Shown piece after piece: positions 1 through 8,650 of a DNA stretch of 64,000 nt. Source of the stretch: Microbacterium saccharophilum (GTDB lineage Bacteria; Actinomycetota; Actinomycetes; Actinomycetales; Microbacteriaceae); contig NZ_BKAH01000009.1 of the NCBI RefSeq assembly GCF_007992455.1, forward strand, positions 1 to 64,000. The letters run 5' to 3'. The translations under genes and the position numbers were made by a program. The notes under the pieces are model-generated. The model did not search any database, was not told the origin of the DNA, and saw only the letters and a list, made by a program, of their open reading frames with translations. Numbering within the stretch: position 1 is the stretch's first letter; each line of letters starts with the position of its first letter.

Positions 1-60
1 CGGCGCGGGCGAACGGCGGCGCCCCGGCTCGCGCCCACGCCACCGCCACGCCGCCGCCGC

Positions 61-84
61 GCCACCGCGCCACCGCGCCACCGC
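61..84. repeat. GCCACCGC tandem microsatellite
   Basis: Three perfect 8-bp copies of GCCACCGC, preceded by looser GCC/ACC-rich sequence from about position 35. Positions 1-101 contain no gene that I can support; the stretch is low-complexity GC-rich DNA next to the terminator of the symporter gene. Confidence 0.7.
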
Positions 85-101
85 GACAAACGGCAGGGAT
101 G

Positions 102-139
102 ACGAAGCCCCGCCCGATCGTGACCGGGCGGGGCTTCGT
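102..139 (-). terminator. Intrinsic-type terminator hairpin after the symporter gene
   Basis: A perfect 15-bp inverted repeat (102-116 with 125-139) with an 8-base loop begins 8 bases after the stop codon of the symporter gene. No U-tract follows on the minus strand, which is usual in high-GC actinobacteria. The position directly after a stop codon supports a role in termination. Confidence 0.75.
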
Positions 140-147
140 GACGTACG

Positions 148-1623
148 TCAGATGCGGGCGGGTTCGCCCTGCGGGTTGGCGTCCGTGGCGGGCGCGGGCG
201 CCGTCGCGGCGACCGGCGCCGCTGCGACGGCATCCGTCGTCTCGTCGTCGTCGCCGGAGTCGTCCGCGAACGGCTCACCGTCGCGCGGGGCGTTGTACAG
301 GTCCTGGTTCAGGATGCCTTCGCGCTTGGCCACGATCGCCGGGACGAGCGCCTGCCCGGCGACGTTGACCGCGGTGCGGCCCATGTCGAGGATCGGGTCG
401 ATCGCGAGCAGCAGGCCGACGCCCTCCAGCGGCAGGCCCAGGGTGGACAGGGTGAGCGTCAGCATGACCGTCGCACCCGTGGTGCCGGCGGTCGCCGCCG
501 ACCCGACGACGGAGACGAGCGCGATGAGCAGGTACTGCACGAGCGAGAGCTCGATGCCGAAGAACTGCGCGACGAAGATCGCGGCGATGGCGGGGTAGAT
601 CGCGGCGCAGCCGTCCATCTTGGTCGTCGAGCCGAGGGGCACCGCGAACGAGGCGTACTCGCGGGGCACGCCGAGGTTCCGCTCGGTGACGCGCTGCGTG
701 AGCGGCAGGGTGCCGATCGAGGACCGCGAGACGAACGCGAGCTGCACGGCCGGCCACACGCCGGAGAAGTACTGGCGGATGGAGAGGCCGTTGGTCTTCA
801 GCAGCACGGGGTACACGACGAAGAGGACGAGTGCGAGCCCGAGGTAGATCGCGACGGCGAACCACAGCAGGGTCGTGAGCTTCTCCCAGCCGTAGGTGAC
901 GACGGCGGACCCGATGAGGCCGAGCGTGCCGATCGGCGCGATGCGGATGATCCACCACAGCACCCGCTGGATGACCTTGAGGAACGATTCGGTGAACGCG
1001 ACGAACGGCTCGGCGCGCGTGCCGAGCTTGAGCGCGGCGATGCCGACGGCGACCGCGATCACGATGACCTGCAGCACGTTGAAGCCGACCGTCGAGGTGA
1101 TGGCGCCGGCCGGGTCGGCGGAGCTGGAGACGGTGAGGCCGAGGAAGTTCTGCGGGATGAGTCCCTTGAGGAAGTTCCACCACGTGCCGACGGTGTACGG
1201 GTCGCCGGTCGCGAGCTGCGACTGGTCGACGCGGTTGCCCGGCTGCACGGTGACGCCGAGGACGATGCCGATCGTCACCGCGATGAGCGCCGTGATGCCG
1301 AACCAGAGGAGAGTCTGGCCGGCGAGGCGGGCGGCGTTGGTGACCTTGCGGAGCTGGGTGATGCTCGCGACGATCGCGGTGAAGATGAGCGGGACGACCG
1401 CGACCTTCAGCAGCGTGACGTAGGCGCTGCCGATGGTGGAGAGCGTCGCCGCGAGGCCGTTGGGGTTGCCGTCGGCGTCCGGCCCGAGTTGGCGGGCGAG
1501 CAGGCCGAGAGCGATGCCCGCGATGAGCGCGATCGTGATCTGGAACCCGAATGACCGGTAGAACGGCTTCTTCGGCTTGACGGTGCGCGCGCCGACGGGC
1601 GCGGTGGGGCGTGTGGAAGTCAC
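148..1623 (-). CDS. Dicarboxylate/amino acid:cation symporter (DAACS family)
   Basis: A 491-residue membrane protein with eight or more hydrophobic segments. It carries the family's serine-rich re-entrant loop (SRSSIGTLPLT) and the substrate/cation motif GSTTKMDG. The stretch GCAAIYPAI after that motif recalls the TcyP/YdjN cystine transporters more than GltP or DctA, so dicarboxylates, glutamate and cystine are all possible substrates. The C-terminus is an Ala/Pro/Asp-rich cytoplasmic tail. The GTG start at 1623 is chosen because GGAGA lies just upstream and the protein then begins directly before the first membrane helix; the open frame continues upstream across the tRNA and is not coding there. 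The family couples uptake to Na+ or H+ gradients. Family assignment is firm; the substrate is inferred. Confidence 0.9.
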   Translation of the reverse strand: MTSTRPTAPVGARTVKPKKPFYRSFGFQITIALIAGIALGLLARQLGPDADGNPNGLAATLSTIGSAYVTLLKVAVVPLIFTAIVASITQLRKVTNAARLAGQTLLWFGITALIAVTIGIVLGVTVQPGNRVDQSQLATGDPYTVGTWWNFLKGLIPQNFLGLTVSSSADPAGAITSTVGFNVLQVIVIAVAVGIAALKLGTRAEPFVAFTESFLKVIQRVLWWIIRIAPIGTLGLIGSAVVTYGWEKLTTLLWFAVAIYLGLALVLFVVYPVLLKTNGLSIRQYFSGVWPAVQLAFVSRSSIGTLPLTQRVTERNLGVPREYASFAVPLGSTTKMDGCAAIYPAIAAIFVAQFFGIELSLVQYLLIALVSVVGSAATAGTTGATVMLTLTLSTLGLPLEGVGLLLAIDPILDMGRTAVNVAGQALVPAIVAKREGILNQDLYNAPRDGEPFADDSGDDDETTDAVAAAPVAATAPAPATDANPQGEPARI

Positions 1624-1720
1624 GGGAGGGTCTCCTGGGGGGATGGCGATCGCCGGATGGTTCGTGTGCGCCGCAGCGCGTGTGTCGACGGTAGACGCGG
1701 GGATGGATGCCGCGGGCCGA

Positions 1721-1736
1721 TGTGACCTCGTGTGAC
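1721..1736. promoter_or_regulatory. TGTGAC direct repeat upstream of the symporter gene
   Basis: Two TGTGAC copies start 10 bases apart (1721 and 1731), about 100 bp upstream of the symporter start. One helical turn of spacing would suit a regulator binding direct repeats. No partner regulator is visible nearby, and the rest of the 232-bp gap (1624-1855) holds nothing else I can name. Confidence 0.25.
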
Positions 1737-1855
1737 AACGGCCCGTGGGGCGGGATTTGTTCCCACCGCCTCGAGATTCCTTCCGCGAGCCGGTGGGGAA
1801 CCCGGGCGGAAACGCCGATGAGCGCCGCCCCTCGGTGGGGACGACGCTCATCTGG

Positions 1856-1947
1856 TGGCGGAAGTGACAGGATTTGAACCTGCGAGGCGAGTTACCCCGC
1901 CTACATGGATTCCAGCCATGCTCCTTAGGCCGCTCGGACACACTTCC
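1856..1947 (-). tRNA. tRNA-Ser(GGA)
   Basis: The minus strand gives a cloverleaf of serine type. The acceptor stem GGAAGTG (1947-1941) pairs with CACTTCC (1866-1860), followed by G73 and an encoded CCA (1858-1856). The anticodon stem CATGG/CCATG encloses a loop with anticodon GGA, reading UCC and UCU. The long variable arm is a GC-rich hairpin (GGCGGGGTAACTCGCC), the class II hallmark of tRNA-Ser. The T-loop reads GGTTCAAATCC. Confidence 0.97.
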
Positions 1948-2046
1948 AACGGACGATCCTACCAGAGCGGCACCGGCGCGCTTCTCGCCCGTCCCCTTCA
2001 TGCTGCACGCCTCATGCCTCATGCCTCGCGCCTCCCGCCGCGCGCC

Positions 2047-3501
2047 TCATGCCGCGCGCCAGCCACCGCGGTCCGGCGGCGGATCCCACGCCCAGCGCAC
2101 CGGCGACTTCGAGCGGAGGGCGACGGTCTCCCCCGACCCGCCGGGCGGATGGAGGACGAACGGCCCGGTGCCGTCGCGGCTGATCTTCCAGCCCTGGTTG
2201 TGCAGCAGCAGGTGATGGAAGCGGCAGAGAAGAACGCCGCGGTCGATGTCGGTGCAGCCGTGGTCTTCCTCCCAGTGATCCGCGTGGTGCGCTTCGCAGT
2301 ACGACGGCGGACGGTCGCACCCCGGCCAGAGGCATCCGCCGTCGCGGACGGCGAGCGCCATGCGCTGCTTCCCGGAGAAGAGTCGCTGCTCCCGTCCGAC
2401 GTCGAGCGGGTTTCCGCCTCGGTCGACCGTCACGGTCACCGACCCGGTGTCGCACAGGGCGCGGTCGAGCACGGCGCCGGGAAGGGCCTCGCCGCCGTCT
2501 TCGAGGTTTCCGACGGCGAGCAAGCGCCCGAACGGATCGCGCGGGCCCACGGCATCCTTGACGACGACGAGCCGGACGCCCGGCTGCCGCGCACCGAACA
2601 CATCCTCCGCGGAAGCCAGGGCGCCCGCGCGCAGGACGTCCATCATCAGGTCGTACGCGAGCTGCTCGTTCGTGCGCGGATCCCGCACGAGCTCGTCTGC
2701 CTGCGCCCTCTCGAGGTCGGTCATGAAGCGCGGGCCGCCGCGGCGGGGCCGCAGGGCGGCATCCGTGATGGACTGCACCCACGCGAAGGTCTCGTCGTCG
2801 AAGTCGATGCGGGCGTGGTGGACGCCGTCGGCATCCGTCCATGTCCGGAAGGCGCGGCCCGCGTATCGCTGCGCGAAGCGCTCCCCGGCACCCACCGGGT
2901 CGAGGGCGTCGCGCACGGCGCGGGCGCGCTTCCCCAGCTCCTCGACGGGCATGCCGGGCGCCTCGCCCACGAGCTGCTGCGCGGCGATCGCCCAGACCTC
3001 CGCGGCGCCGTCGCACTCTGCGGGATCGCCGAGGCCGCGCCGGATCGCGTCATGCTGCGCCGCCGTCACCGCCCCGCCCAGCATCGCGTCGCGGAGCCCG
3101 GCGTGCCACACGAACACCGGCGTAGCCGGCTCCGCATCCGGATGGGGATCGGGCGCAGACGGCGGACCCTCCAGAAGCGCGGCACCCACTCGGACCGTGC
3201 GGCTCGCCTCGCCCCTGGATCCGCCCGTGATCTCCTGCACGAGCGTCACCGGCGAGCGATGCCCGAGCGTGCCCGCCAGTCCCCCATGCGGGGCGGCCGA
3301 TCGCTCCGCGACCACCCCCGCGGCCGCGACTTTCAGCCGCTCTGCGCAGCCGATGAGCGCAGACGCCTCCTCGAGGAGCGCGACGACCGCGTCATCCGGC
3401 ATCCTCCGCAGCACCGCCGGCAGCGACGCCGGCTCGACATCGAGAGCATCATGGGCGGCCACGGCCCGTGCTCTCGAGGCGACCTCGGCGAGGAATGTCA
3501 T
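2047..3501 (-). CDS. DUF222 / 13E12 repeat family protein with C-terminal HNH domain
   Basis: A 484-residue protein. Residues about 1-330 form the helical DUF222 region typical of the actinobacterial 13E12 family. An HNH nuclease-like module follows, with zinc-binding and catalytic residues visible as CLWPGCDRPPSYCEAHH and later CRFHHLLLHNQGW. These proteins occur in multiple copies in actinobacteria, often near repeats or mobile DNA, and their function is unsettled. The ATG at 3501 is chosen because a CAGAAT hexamer ends 6 bases before it, suggesting leaderless translation; the frame stays open far upstream but opposite the lactonase gene. Nuclease activity is inferred from the motif only. 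Confidence 0.88.
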   Translation of the reverse strand: MTFLAEVASRARAVAAHDALDVEPASLPAVLRRMPDDAVVALLEEASALIGCAERLKVAAAGVVAERSAAPHGGLAGTLGHRSPVTLVQEITGGSRGEASRTVRVGAALLEGPPSAPDPHPDAEPATPVFVWHAGLRDAMLGGAVTAAQHDAIRRGLGDPAECDGAAEVWAIAAQQLVGEAPGMPVEELGKRARAVRDALDPVGAGERFAQRYAGRAFRTWTDADGVHHARIDFDDETFAWVQSITDAALRPRRGGPRFMTDLERAQADELVRDPRTNEQLAYDLMMDVLRAGALASAEDVFGARQPGVRLVVVKDAVGPRDPFGRLLAVGNLEDGGEALPGAVLDRALCDTGSVTVTVDRGGNPLDVGREQRLFSGKQRMALAVRDGGCLWPGCDRPPSYCEAHHADHWEEDHGCTDIDRGVLLCRFHHLLLHNQGWKISRDGTGPFVLHPPGGSGETVALRSKSPVRWAWDPPPDRGGWRAA

Positions 3502-3507
3502 ACCTGC

Positions 3508-3513
3508 ATTCTG
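3508..3513 (-). promoter_or_regulatory. Probable -10 element, leaderless HNH gene
   Basis: CAGAAT on the minus strand ends 6 bases before the ATG at 3501, so transcription would begin at or beside the start codon. Confidence 0.45.
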
Positions 3514-3633
3514 CTCCCACCCTCGGACATTTGTTCGAACGCGCGGATCATCCTGTGGACGACATTCCGCCGGTCCCGCTCGTGGAGGAGGCGGCGTGCG
3601 GGAGCACGCGCCACGCCGCCGACCCAGCCGAAC

Positions 3634-3639
3634 TAGGCT
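3634..3639 (+). promoter_or_regulatory. Probable -10 element, leaderless lactonase-like gene
   Basis: TAGGCT ends 6 bases before the GTG at 3646, and no Shine-Dalgarno sequence is present. The same hexamer at the same distance occurs before the genes starting at 35268 and 36449. Confidence 0.6.
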
Positions 3640-3645
3640 CGACCC

Positions 3646-4680
3646 GTGACCTCCGCAACGCCCCTGGTCCTCGTGGCCAACGCCGGTGACGGCTCCATCA
3701 GCACGTTCCGCCTCGCCGACGGCGCGCTCGAGCGTCTCGCCGTGACCGACGGCCTCCCGGGCACCTCGACATTCGTCGTCGACGCCACGCGCGACCTCGT
3801 CTACGCCGCCGTCAAGGGCGACGTCCCCGGCATCCGGACCCTGGCCCTCGACCGAGAGTCGGGCCGCCTCACTCCGCGCAGCACGACCGACCTCCCCCGC
3901 GGCGGCATGAACTACCTCGCGCTCACCCGTGACGGGACCGCCCTGCTCGGCGCGTCGTACGGCGGCGGGTACGGCATCCTCGCCCCCATCGTCGACGGCG
4001 TCGTCGGCGAACCGGTCAGCACGATCGCCTACCCGCGACTGCACTCCGTGCTCCCCAGCGCCGACGGACGCTTCGCGTACTTCGTCTCGCTCGGGGCCGA
4101 CCTGGTCGCGCAGTACGCGATCGGCGACGACCTCACCCTCACCCCGCTCGACCCTCCGACCGTCGCATGCCCCGCCGGCAGCGGCCCGCGCCACCTCGTC
4201 CTGAACGACGCGCAGGATGCCGTCTACGTCCTCACCGAGTTCACCGCCGAGGTCCTGCACTTCGCGCGGAACACCGAGGACGGCACGCTGACCCCGCTCG
4301 ACAAAGCCACCGCCTACGACACGACGAAGGGCCTCCAGCGCAGCGTCATCGATGAGGACCCGCTCGCGCACCACTACATCTGGGGCGCGGACCTCCACAT
4401 CGGTGAGGACGGGCGCCGGCTCTGGGCGTCCGAGCGCACCGAGAGCACGCTCGGGGCGGTCGGGGTCGCCGCGAGCGGGTCGGTTCTCGCCGCCGACCGT
4501 TTCACCGTCACCGAGACGCAGCCCCGCGGCTTCGCGGTGAGCCGCGACGGCGCGTACCTGGTCGCCGCGGGCGAGAAGTCGACGACCGTCTCCCTCTACC
4601 GCGCGGATGCCGACCGGCTCGAGCTCCTGCAGCAGGCCGAGACCGGCACGGGCGCGAACTGGGTCCGCTTCGTCGACTGA
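3646..4680 (+). CDS. Lactonase-family beta-propeller protein (6-phosphogluconolactonase-like)
   Basis: A 344-residue protein with no signal peptide. It shows the repeated blades of the Pfam Lactonase family, such as LVANAGDGSISTFRL at the N-terminus, SVLPSADGRFAYFVS, and RGFAVSRDGAYLVAAGEKS near the end. Family members (the YbhE/Pgl type) hydrolyse 6-phosphogluconolactone in the oxidative pentose phosphate pathway, but many paralogues act on other lactones or are uncharacterised. No other pentose phosphate gene is nearby. It stands alone and converges with the antiporter gene. The GTG start fits the leaderless promoter at 3634. Fold confidence is high; the exact substrate is uncertain. Confidence 0.85.
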   Translation: MTSATPLVLVANAGDGSISTFRLADGALERLAVTDGLPGTSTFVVDATRDLVYAAVKGDVPGIRTLALDRESGRLTPRSTTDLPRGGMNYLALTRDGTALLGASYGGGYGILAPIVDGVVGEPVSTIAYPRLHSVLPSADGRFAYFVSLGADLVAQYAIGDDLTLTPLDPPTVACPAGSGPRHLVLNDAQDAVYVLTEFTAEVLHFARNTEDGTLTPLDKATAYDTTKGLQRSVIDEDPLAHHYIWGADLHIGEDGRRLWASERTESTLGAVGVAASGSVLAADRFTVTETQPRGFAVSRDGAYLVAAGEKSTTVSLYRADADRLELLQQAETGTGANWVRFVD

Positions 4681-4735
4681 GGCCTCGCCCGAGGTGCGTC
4701 GCCCACCGTGCGTCGCCCGTCAGCGCCGGCCCGCG

Positions 4736-6463
4736 TCAGTGCCCTGCGCCGCCGGGACGCCGCTGCAACCGGGTCTCCTCCTGGTCGAGCATGACCTGGG
4801 CCTCCGCGAGGATGCGCGAGGGGTAGACGCCCGCGGCGCGAAGCTCGAGCATCTTCTCGCGCTCCGCGGCGACGATGGTGAGGCGCAGCTCGCGGTAGAT
4901 GCGGTGCGGGGTCTCGCTGTCGGCCCCACCACGGCCGGCGCGTTCCCACGCCGCTTCCGTGTTGAGGAAGGAGGCCTGCCGCGCACGCTCCACGACCTCG
5001 GGGTCGAGGGAGTCTCCGCGCGCGGAGATCTCCTCGTCGAGCGCGTCCAGCCCCGCGCCGCTGAGCGTCTCGAGCAGTTGGGCGAAGTCCTTGCGGTCCT
5101 CCCTCGCGTCGATGCCCTGCACGCCCAGCAGCTTGATGAGCCACGGCAGGGTGCCGCCCTGCAGCAGGATGCTGACGACCGCGACGGTGAACGCGATGAG
5201 GATGAGCTGCGGGCGGTACGGCGTCTCCTCCGGGAGGGACTGGGCGGCGGCGAGCGTCACCACGCCCCGCATCCCCGACCAGCCCAGCACGACGCCCCCG
5301 CGCCAGTCGATGTGCTCCTGCCGCTGCGTCTCGAGGTCCGCGCGTCGACGCGTGTAGTCCCGCTCCAGCCGGTTGCGCGCGAGCGCCTGACGCCGCGACT
5401 TCATCGGATGGCTCCGGAAGTAGTAGAGCGCCAGCAGCGAGCGGTACGTCTGCTTCTCGGCGTGCCGCGCGCGGCGGCCGAGCGCGTAGACGAGAGGCCC
5501 GATCCACAGATACCGGATGACGACGAGCGCCACGGTCGCGAGCAGTCCGATCCCGATGGAGTCCCACACCCCGAGCACGGTCGGGTCGACGTCGCCGATG
5601 AGGGTGCGGATCTCCAGCCCGATGAGCAGGAAGACGCCGTTCTCCAGCAGGAACTGGATGGTGCGCCAGTTGATGCGATCGCTGATCCGCGACTGCGGCG
5701 AGAACTTCGCCGGTGCCGCGTGCCCCGTGTAGAGTCCGGCGACGACGACGGCGAGGACGCCGGAGGCGTGCAGCTGCTCGGCGGGCACGAACGCGATGAA
5801 GGGCACGGCGATCGACAGGGCGGTGTCGAGCACGGGGTCGGACAGCTTCGACCGGACCCAGACGGTCACCCAGCCCGTGACCAGCCCGATGACGATCGCG
5901 ACCGCGACGGCGTAGAAGAAGTCCGCCACGCCCGCCCAGGGCGAGGCGAGTCCGCCCGCCGCGGCCGCGACCGCGGAGCGGAGGAGGACCAGGGCGGTCG
6001 CGTCGTTGACGAGACCCTCGCCCTCGAGCACGGTGAGCAGGCGGGGCGGCAGGCCGAGGCGCCGCCCGATGGAGGTCGCGGCGACGGCATCCGGCGGGCT
6101 GATGATGGCACCCAGCGCGACGGCGGCGGCGAAGTTGAGGTCGGGGAGCAGAAGGTACAGGAGCCCGCCCGTGGCGAAAGCGGTGACGATGACGAGCACG
6201 ACGGAGAGGCTCGCGATCGGCGCGAGGTTCCGGCGGAAGTCGATGATCGGGACGCTGATGGCGGCCGCGTAGAGGATGGGCGGCAGGAGGCCGTCGAGGA
6301 TGATCTCGTGCGGCACCTCGATCTCGGGCACACCCGGCAGATACGACAGGGCGACGCCGGCGACGACGAGGACGATGGGGGCGGCGACACCGAGCTTCTT
6401 GGAGAACGCGGCCACGCCGACGATGATGGCGACTGCCACCACCGCATACACCCCGAGTTCCAT
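4736..6463 (-). CDS. CPA1-family Na+/H+ antiporter
   Basis: A 575-residue protein. About twelve hydrophobic segments fill residues 1-390; the segment GAIISPPDAVAATS followed by GEGLVNDATALVLL is the CPA1 ion-binding core with its paired acidic residues. A hydrophilic C-terminal domain of about 150 residues is charged and probably helical (YPSRILAEAQVMLDQEETRL near the end), as in NhaP/YjcE-type antiporters. The expected role is proton-driven export of Na+ or other monovalent cations for pH and salt balance. The ATG at 6463 gives the usual N-terminus directly before helix 1 and has a -10-like TAGTCT 7 bases upstream. It converges with the lactonase gene. Confidence 0.9.
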   Translation of the reverse strand: MELGVYAVVAVAIIVGVAAFSKKLGVAAPIVLVVAGVALSYLPGVPEIEVPHEIILDGLLPPILYAAAISVPIIDFRRNLAPIASLSVVLVIVTAFATGGLLYLLLPDLNFAAAVALGAIISPPDAVAATSIGRRLGLPPRLLTVLEGEGLVNDATALVLLRSAVAAAAGGLASPWAGVADFFYAVAVAIVIGLVTGWVTVWVRSKLSDPVLDTALSIAVPFIAFVPAEQLHASGVLAVVVAGLYTGHAAPAKFSPQSRISDRINWRTIQFLLENGVFLLIGLEIRTLIGDVDPTVLGVWDSIGIGLLATVALVVIRYLWIGPLVYALGRRARHAEKQTYRSLLALYYFRSHPMKSRRQALARNRLERDYTRRRADLETQRQEHIDWRGGVVLGWSGMRGVVTLAAAQSLPEETPYRPQLILIAFTVAVVSILLQGGTLPWLIKLLGVQGIDAREDRKDFAQLLETLSGAGLDALDEEISARGDSLDPEVVERARQASFLNTEAAWERAGRGGADSETPHRIYRELRLTIVAAEREKMLELRAAGVYPSRILAEAQVMLDQEETRLQRRPGGAGH

Positions 6464-6470
6464 CGATGCA

Positions 6471-6476
6471 AGACTA
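6471..6476 (-). promoter_or_regulatory. Probable -10 element, leaderless antiporter gene
   Basis: TAGTCT on the minus strand ends 7 bases before the ATG at 6463; there is no purine-rich ribosome binding site in between. Confidence 0.55.
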
Positions 6477-6546
6477 TCGGGCGGCGGTGTCAGGCCCCGC
6501 GGGCCTACCTCGCCGCGACGGCATCCGATCGAGGACAATGCCCCTC

Positions 6547-6891
6547 ATGAAGCCCCCGTGGACGCCGCTGTCGATCGCCTACCTCGTGCTCGCGCTCCTC
6601 GGGCTGATCGGCACGTTCCTCTTGAATGTGTGGTCGGTCGTGCTGATGCGGAACTATCTCGGCGACCTGTTCACGTCAGGCCCCGCGGTCGGGTCGATCG
6701 GCGTCGACCTGCTCGTCGTCGCGATCGCAGGATGCATCCTCATCGTCGCGGAGGCGCGCCGGCTCGGGATGCGCCGCGCCTGGCTGTACATCCTCCTCTC
6801 CGGCGTGACCGCGTTCGCGTTCACGTTCCCGCTGTTCCTCGCGATGCGGGAACGCCGCCTCCATTCCGCCCCGGCCCGGTCTGCAGGATGA
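6547..6891 (+). CDS. DUF2834-type small membrane protein
   Basis: A 114-residue protein with three predicted membrane segments (about residues 9-30, 43-64 and 74-96). The N-terminus MKPPWTPLSIAYLVLALLGL resembles DUF2834 proteins, whose function is unknown. Two ATG codons are possible, 6538 and 6547. The second places GACAAT 7 bases upstream, like its neighbours, and gives the usual family N-terminus, so I chose it. It lies 19 bp before the serine hydrolase gene, which has its own ribosome binding site, so the two may be cotranscribed. Confidence 0.7.
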   Translation: MKPPWTPLSIAYLVLALLGLIGTFLLNVWSVVLMRNYLGDLFTSGPAVGSIGVDLLVVAIAGCILIVAEARRLGMRRAWLYILLSGVTAFAFTFPLFLAMRERRLHSAPARSAG

Positions 6892-6910
6892 TCGTCTCAG
6901 GAGGTACGCC

Positions 6911-7933
6911 ATGCTGACGATCGATCCCGCCGCGCTCGAGCAGGCTGCGGCGAAGCGGGCGTTCACCGGGATCGCCACGGTGGATGCCGGAGACGAACGC
7001 ACGCTGGCACGGGCCTTCGGATTCGCGCACCGCGCCTTCGCCGTGCCGAACACGCCCGACACGCGGTTCGCGATCGCGAGCGGCAGCAAGACGTTCACGG
7101 CGCTGGCCGTCATGCGGCTCGTCGAAGAGGGAGCGCTGCGGCTGGAACAGCCCGTCCGCGAGATCCTCGGCGCCGACCTGCCGCTCATCGACGACGCCGT
7201 GACGGTCGAGCATCTCCTCACCCACACGTCCGGGATCGGCGACTACCTCGACGAGGATGCGGACTGGGAGGCGTCCGACTACGTGCTGACCGCCCCGGTC
7301 CACACACTGACGACAGCCGAGGCGTTCCTGCCGCTCGTCGACGGGTTGCCGCAGTCCTTCCCGCCGGGCGACCGCTTCGCCTACTGCAACGGCGGGTACA
7401 TCGTGCTCGCGATCGTCCTCGAGCGCCTGACCGGCGAGACGTATCATGACGTCGTGCGGCGAAGCGTGTTCACTCCGGCCGTCCTCACGCAGACCGACTT
7501 CCTCCGCTCCGACGAGCTGCCGGGGACCGCGGCGCTCGGCTACCTCTTCGAAGACGGGGACCGCGTCAACACGCTGCACCTCCCGGTGCTCGGCAACGGC
7601 GACGGCGGCGCATACACGACCGCGGCCGACCTGCACCGCTTCTGGCGCGCCCTCTACGGCGGCCGCATCGTGTCGCCGGCGACCGTGGCGGCCATGACGA
7701 TCCCGCGGCACGATGTGCCGGACGAGGGGATGCGGTACGGCATGGGGTTCTGGCTGCACCGCACCGCTCCCGCCGCCGTGCTGGAGGGATACGACGCCGG
7801 GGTGTCGTTCCGGTCGACGCACATCCCGGCATCCGACACGACGGTGAGCATCCTCGGCAACAGTTCGGAGGGCGCATGGCCTGTCATCGGCGTCGCAGCA
7901 GAGGCCGTCGACGCGTGGCTGGTCAGACGGTGA
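6911..7933 (+). CDS. Serine hydrolase of the beta-lactamase / class C PBP-like family
   Basis: A 340-residue cytoplasmic-looking protein. The catalytic SxxK motif is S57-G-S-K60 (ASGSKTFTALAV) and the second motif YxN is Y158-C-N160 (FAYCNGGY). The C-terminal KTG/HTG-type motif is not obvious; the region near YDAGVSFRS may be its equivalent. A strong ribosome binding site (AGGAGG) precedes the ATG. No signal peptide is visible, so a role in cell-wall or antibiotic chemistry is unlikely; family members are often esterases or peptidases of unknown substrate. Its last 11 bases overlap the end of the convergent Nudix gene. Confidence 0.85.
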   Translation: MLTIDPAALEQAAAKRAFTGIATVDAGDERTLARAFGFAHRAFAVPNTPDTRFAIASGSKTFTALAVMRLVEEGALRLEQPVREILGADLPLIDDAVTVEHLLTHTSGIGDYLDEDADWEASDYVLTAPVHTLTTAEAFLPLVDGLPQSFPPGDRFAYCNGGYIVLAIVLERLTGETYHDVVRRSVFTPAVLTQTDFLRSDELPGTAALGYLFEDGDRVNTLHLPVLGNGDGGAYTTAADLHRFWRALYGGRIVSPATVAAMTIPRHDVPDEGMRYGMGFWLHRTAPAAVLEGYDAGVSFRSTHIPASDTTVSILGNSSEGAWPVIGVAAEAVDAWLVRR

Positions 7934-8630
7934 CGGGCAGTTCGCGCGTCCCGTCCCACGGTTCCGTCCAGCCGAGGCGGTCGAACAGGCCGTCCAGCAC
8001 GATCGCGGTGAACCCCCAGACGAGGTGGATGCCCGTGGCGTGCGGCACATGGAAGGCCGGTCCGCGGAACTCCTGACCTTCCCGCCGGATCACGGTGACA
8101 CCGCGGTTCGCCGGGTCGAGGAGGTCGGCGACCGGGGCGCGGAAGACGGCAGCCGACTCCGCCTCGTCGACGACGCGGACGGGCGTCGGATGCCGCCACC
8201 AGGCGAGCACCGGGGTGACGAGGTGCTGCGAGAAGGCGAGCGGGAGCGTCTCGAGGGTGCCGAGCACGTCGACCCCGGCCGGGTCGAGGCCGGTCTCCTC
8301 CTCGGCCTCGCGCAGCGCGGCGGCGATGGGCTCTTCGCCGCCGTCGAGACGGCCGCCCGGGAAGGCGACCTGGCCGGGGTGCGAGCGCAGCGTCGCCGCG
8401 CGGGCGAGGAGCAGCACGTCGAGATCGCGCGAGACGGCGTCCGCCGCGTGGACGCTCCGCACGCCGTCGAGGACGCCGAACAGGATGAGCACGGCGGCGG
8501 CGCGGGGGGCGGTGGGGACCGGAGCTCCGCGCAGCGCCGAGAAGCCGCGCCCGGCGGAGCCCGCGGCGACGGCGGCGGTCAGCGCCTCCAGCTGCGCTCG
8601 GGCGCTGAGCGGAGCACGTTCGGCAGGCAC
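7923..8630 (-). CDS. Nudix hydrolase, CoA pyrophosphatase type
   Basis: A 235-residue protein. The Nudix box spans about residues 92-116 (GGRLDGGEEPIAAALREAEE with ETGLD) and holds the REAEEE metal-binding core. It is preceded by SHPGQVAFPGG, which matches the extended signature of the CoA-diphosphatase branch (the E. coli NudL and peroxisomal NUDT7 group). The expected reaction splits CoA or acyl-CoA into 4'-phosphopantetheine and 3',5'-ADP. The GTG start at 8630 has TAGCCT 6 bases upstream. An unusual 20-bp-period array starts 9 bp beyond that hexamer and covers its -35 region, so expression may be controlled there. Confidence 0.85.
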   Translation of the reverse strand: MPAERAPLSARAQLEALTAAVAAGSAGRGFSALRGAPVPTAPRAAAVLILFGVLDGVRSVHAADAVSRDLDVLLLARAATLRSHPGQVAFPGGRLDGGEEPIAAALREAEEETGLDPAGVDVLGTLETLPLAFSQHLVTPVLAWWRHPTPVRVVDEAESAAVFRAPVADLLDPANRGVTVIRREGQEFRGPAFHVPHATGIHLVWGFTAIVLDGLFDRLGWTEPWDGTRELPVTV

Positions 8631-8636
8631 CCGTTC

Positions 8637-8642
8637 AGGCTA
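8637..8642 (-). promoter_or_regulatory. Probable -10 element, leaderless Nudix gene
   Basis: TAGCCT on the minus strand ends 6 bases before the GTG at 8630. The matching -35 position (about 8660-8665) lies inside the first unit of the periodic array. Confidence 0.55.
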
Positions 8643-8650
8643 CGCCGGTT

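Noticed and set aside
2047-4398. An N-terminal extension of the 13E12 HNH protein
   Set aside because: The extra 300 residues lie opposite the lactonase gene and show no domain; a promoter and ATG at 3501 explain the gene.
4683-4694. Terminator between the lactonase and antiporter genes
   Set aside because: CCTCG-CC-CGAGG has a two-base loop and a short stem; it may be chance in GC-rich DNA.
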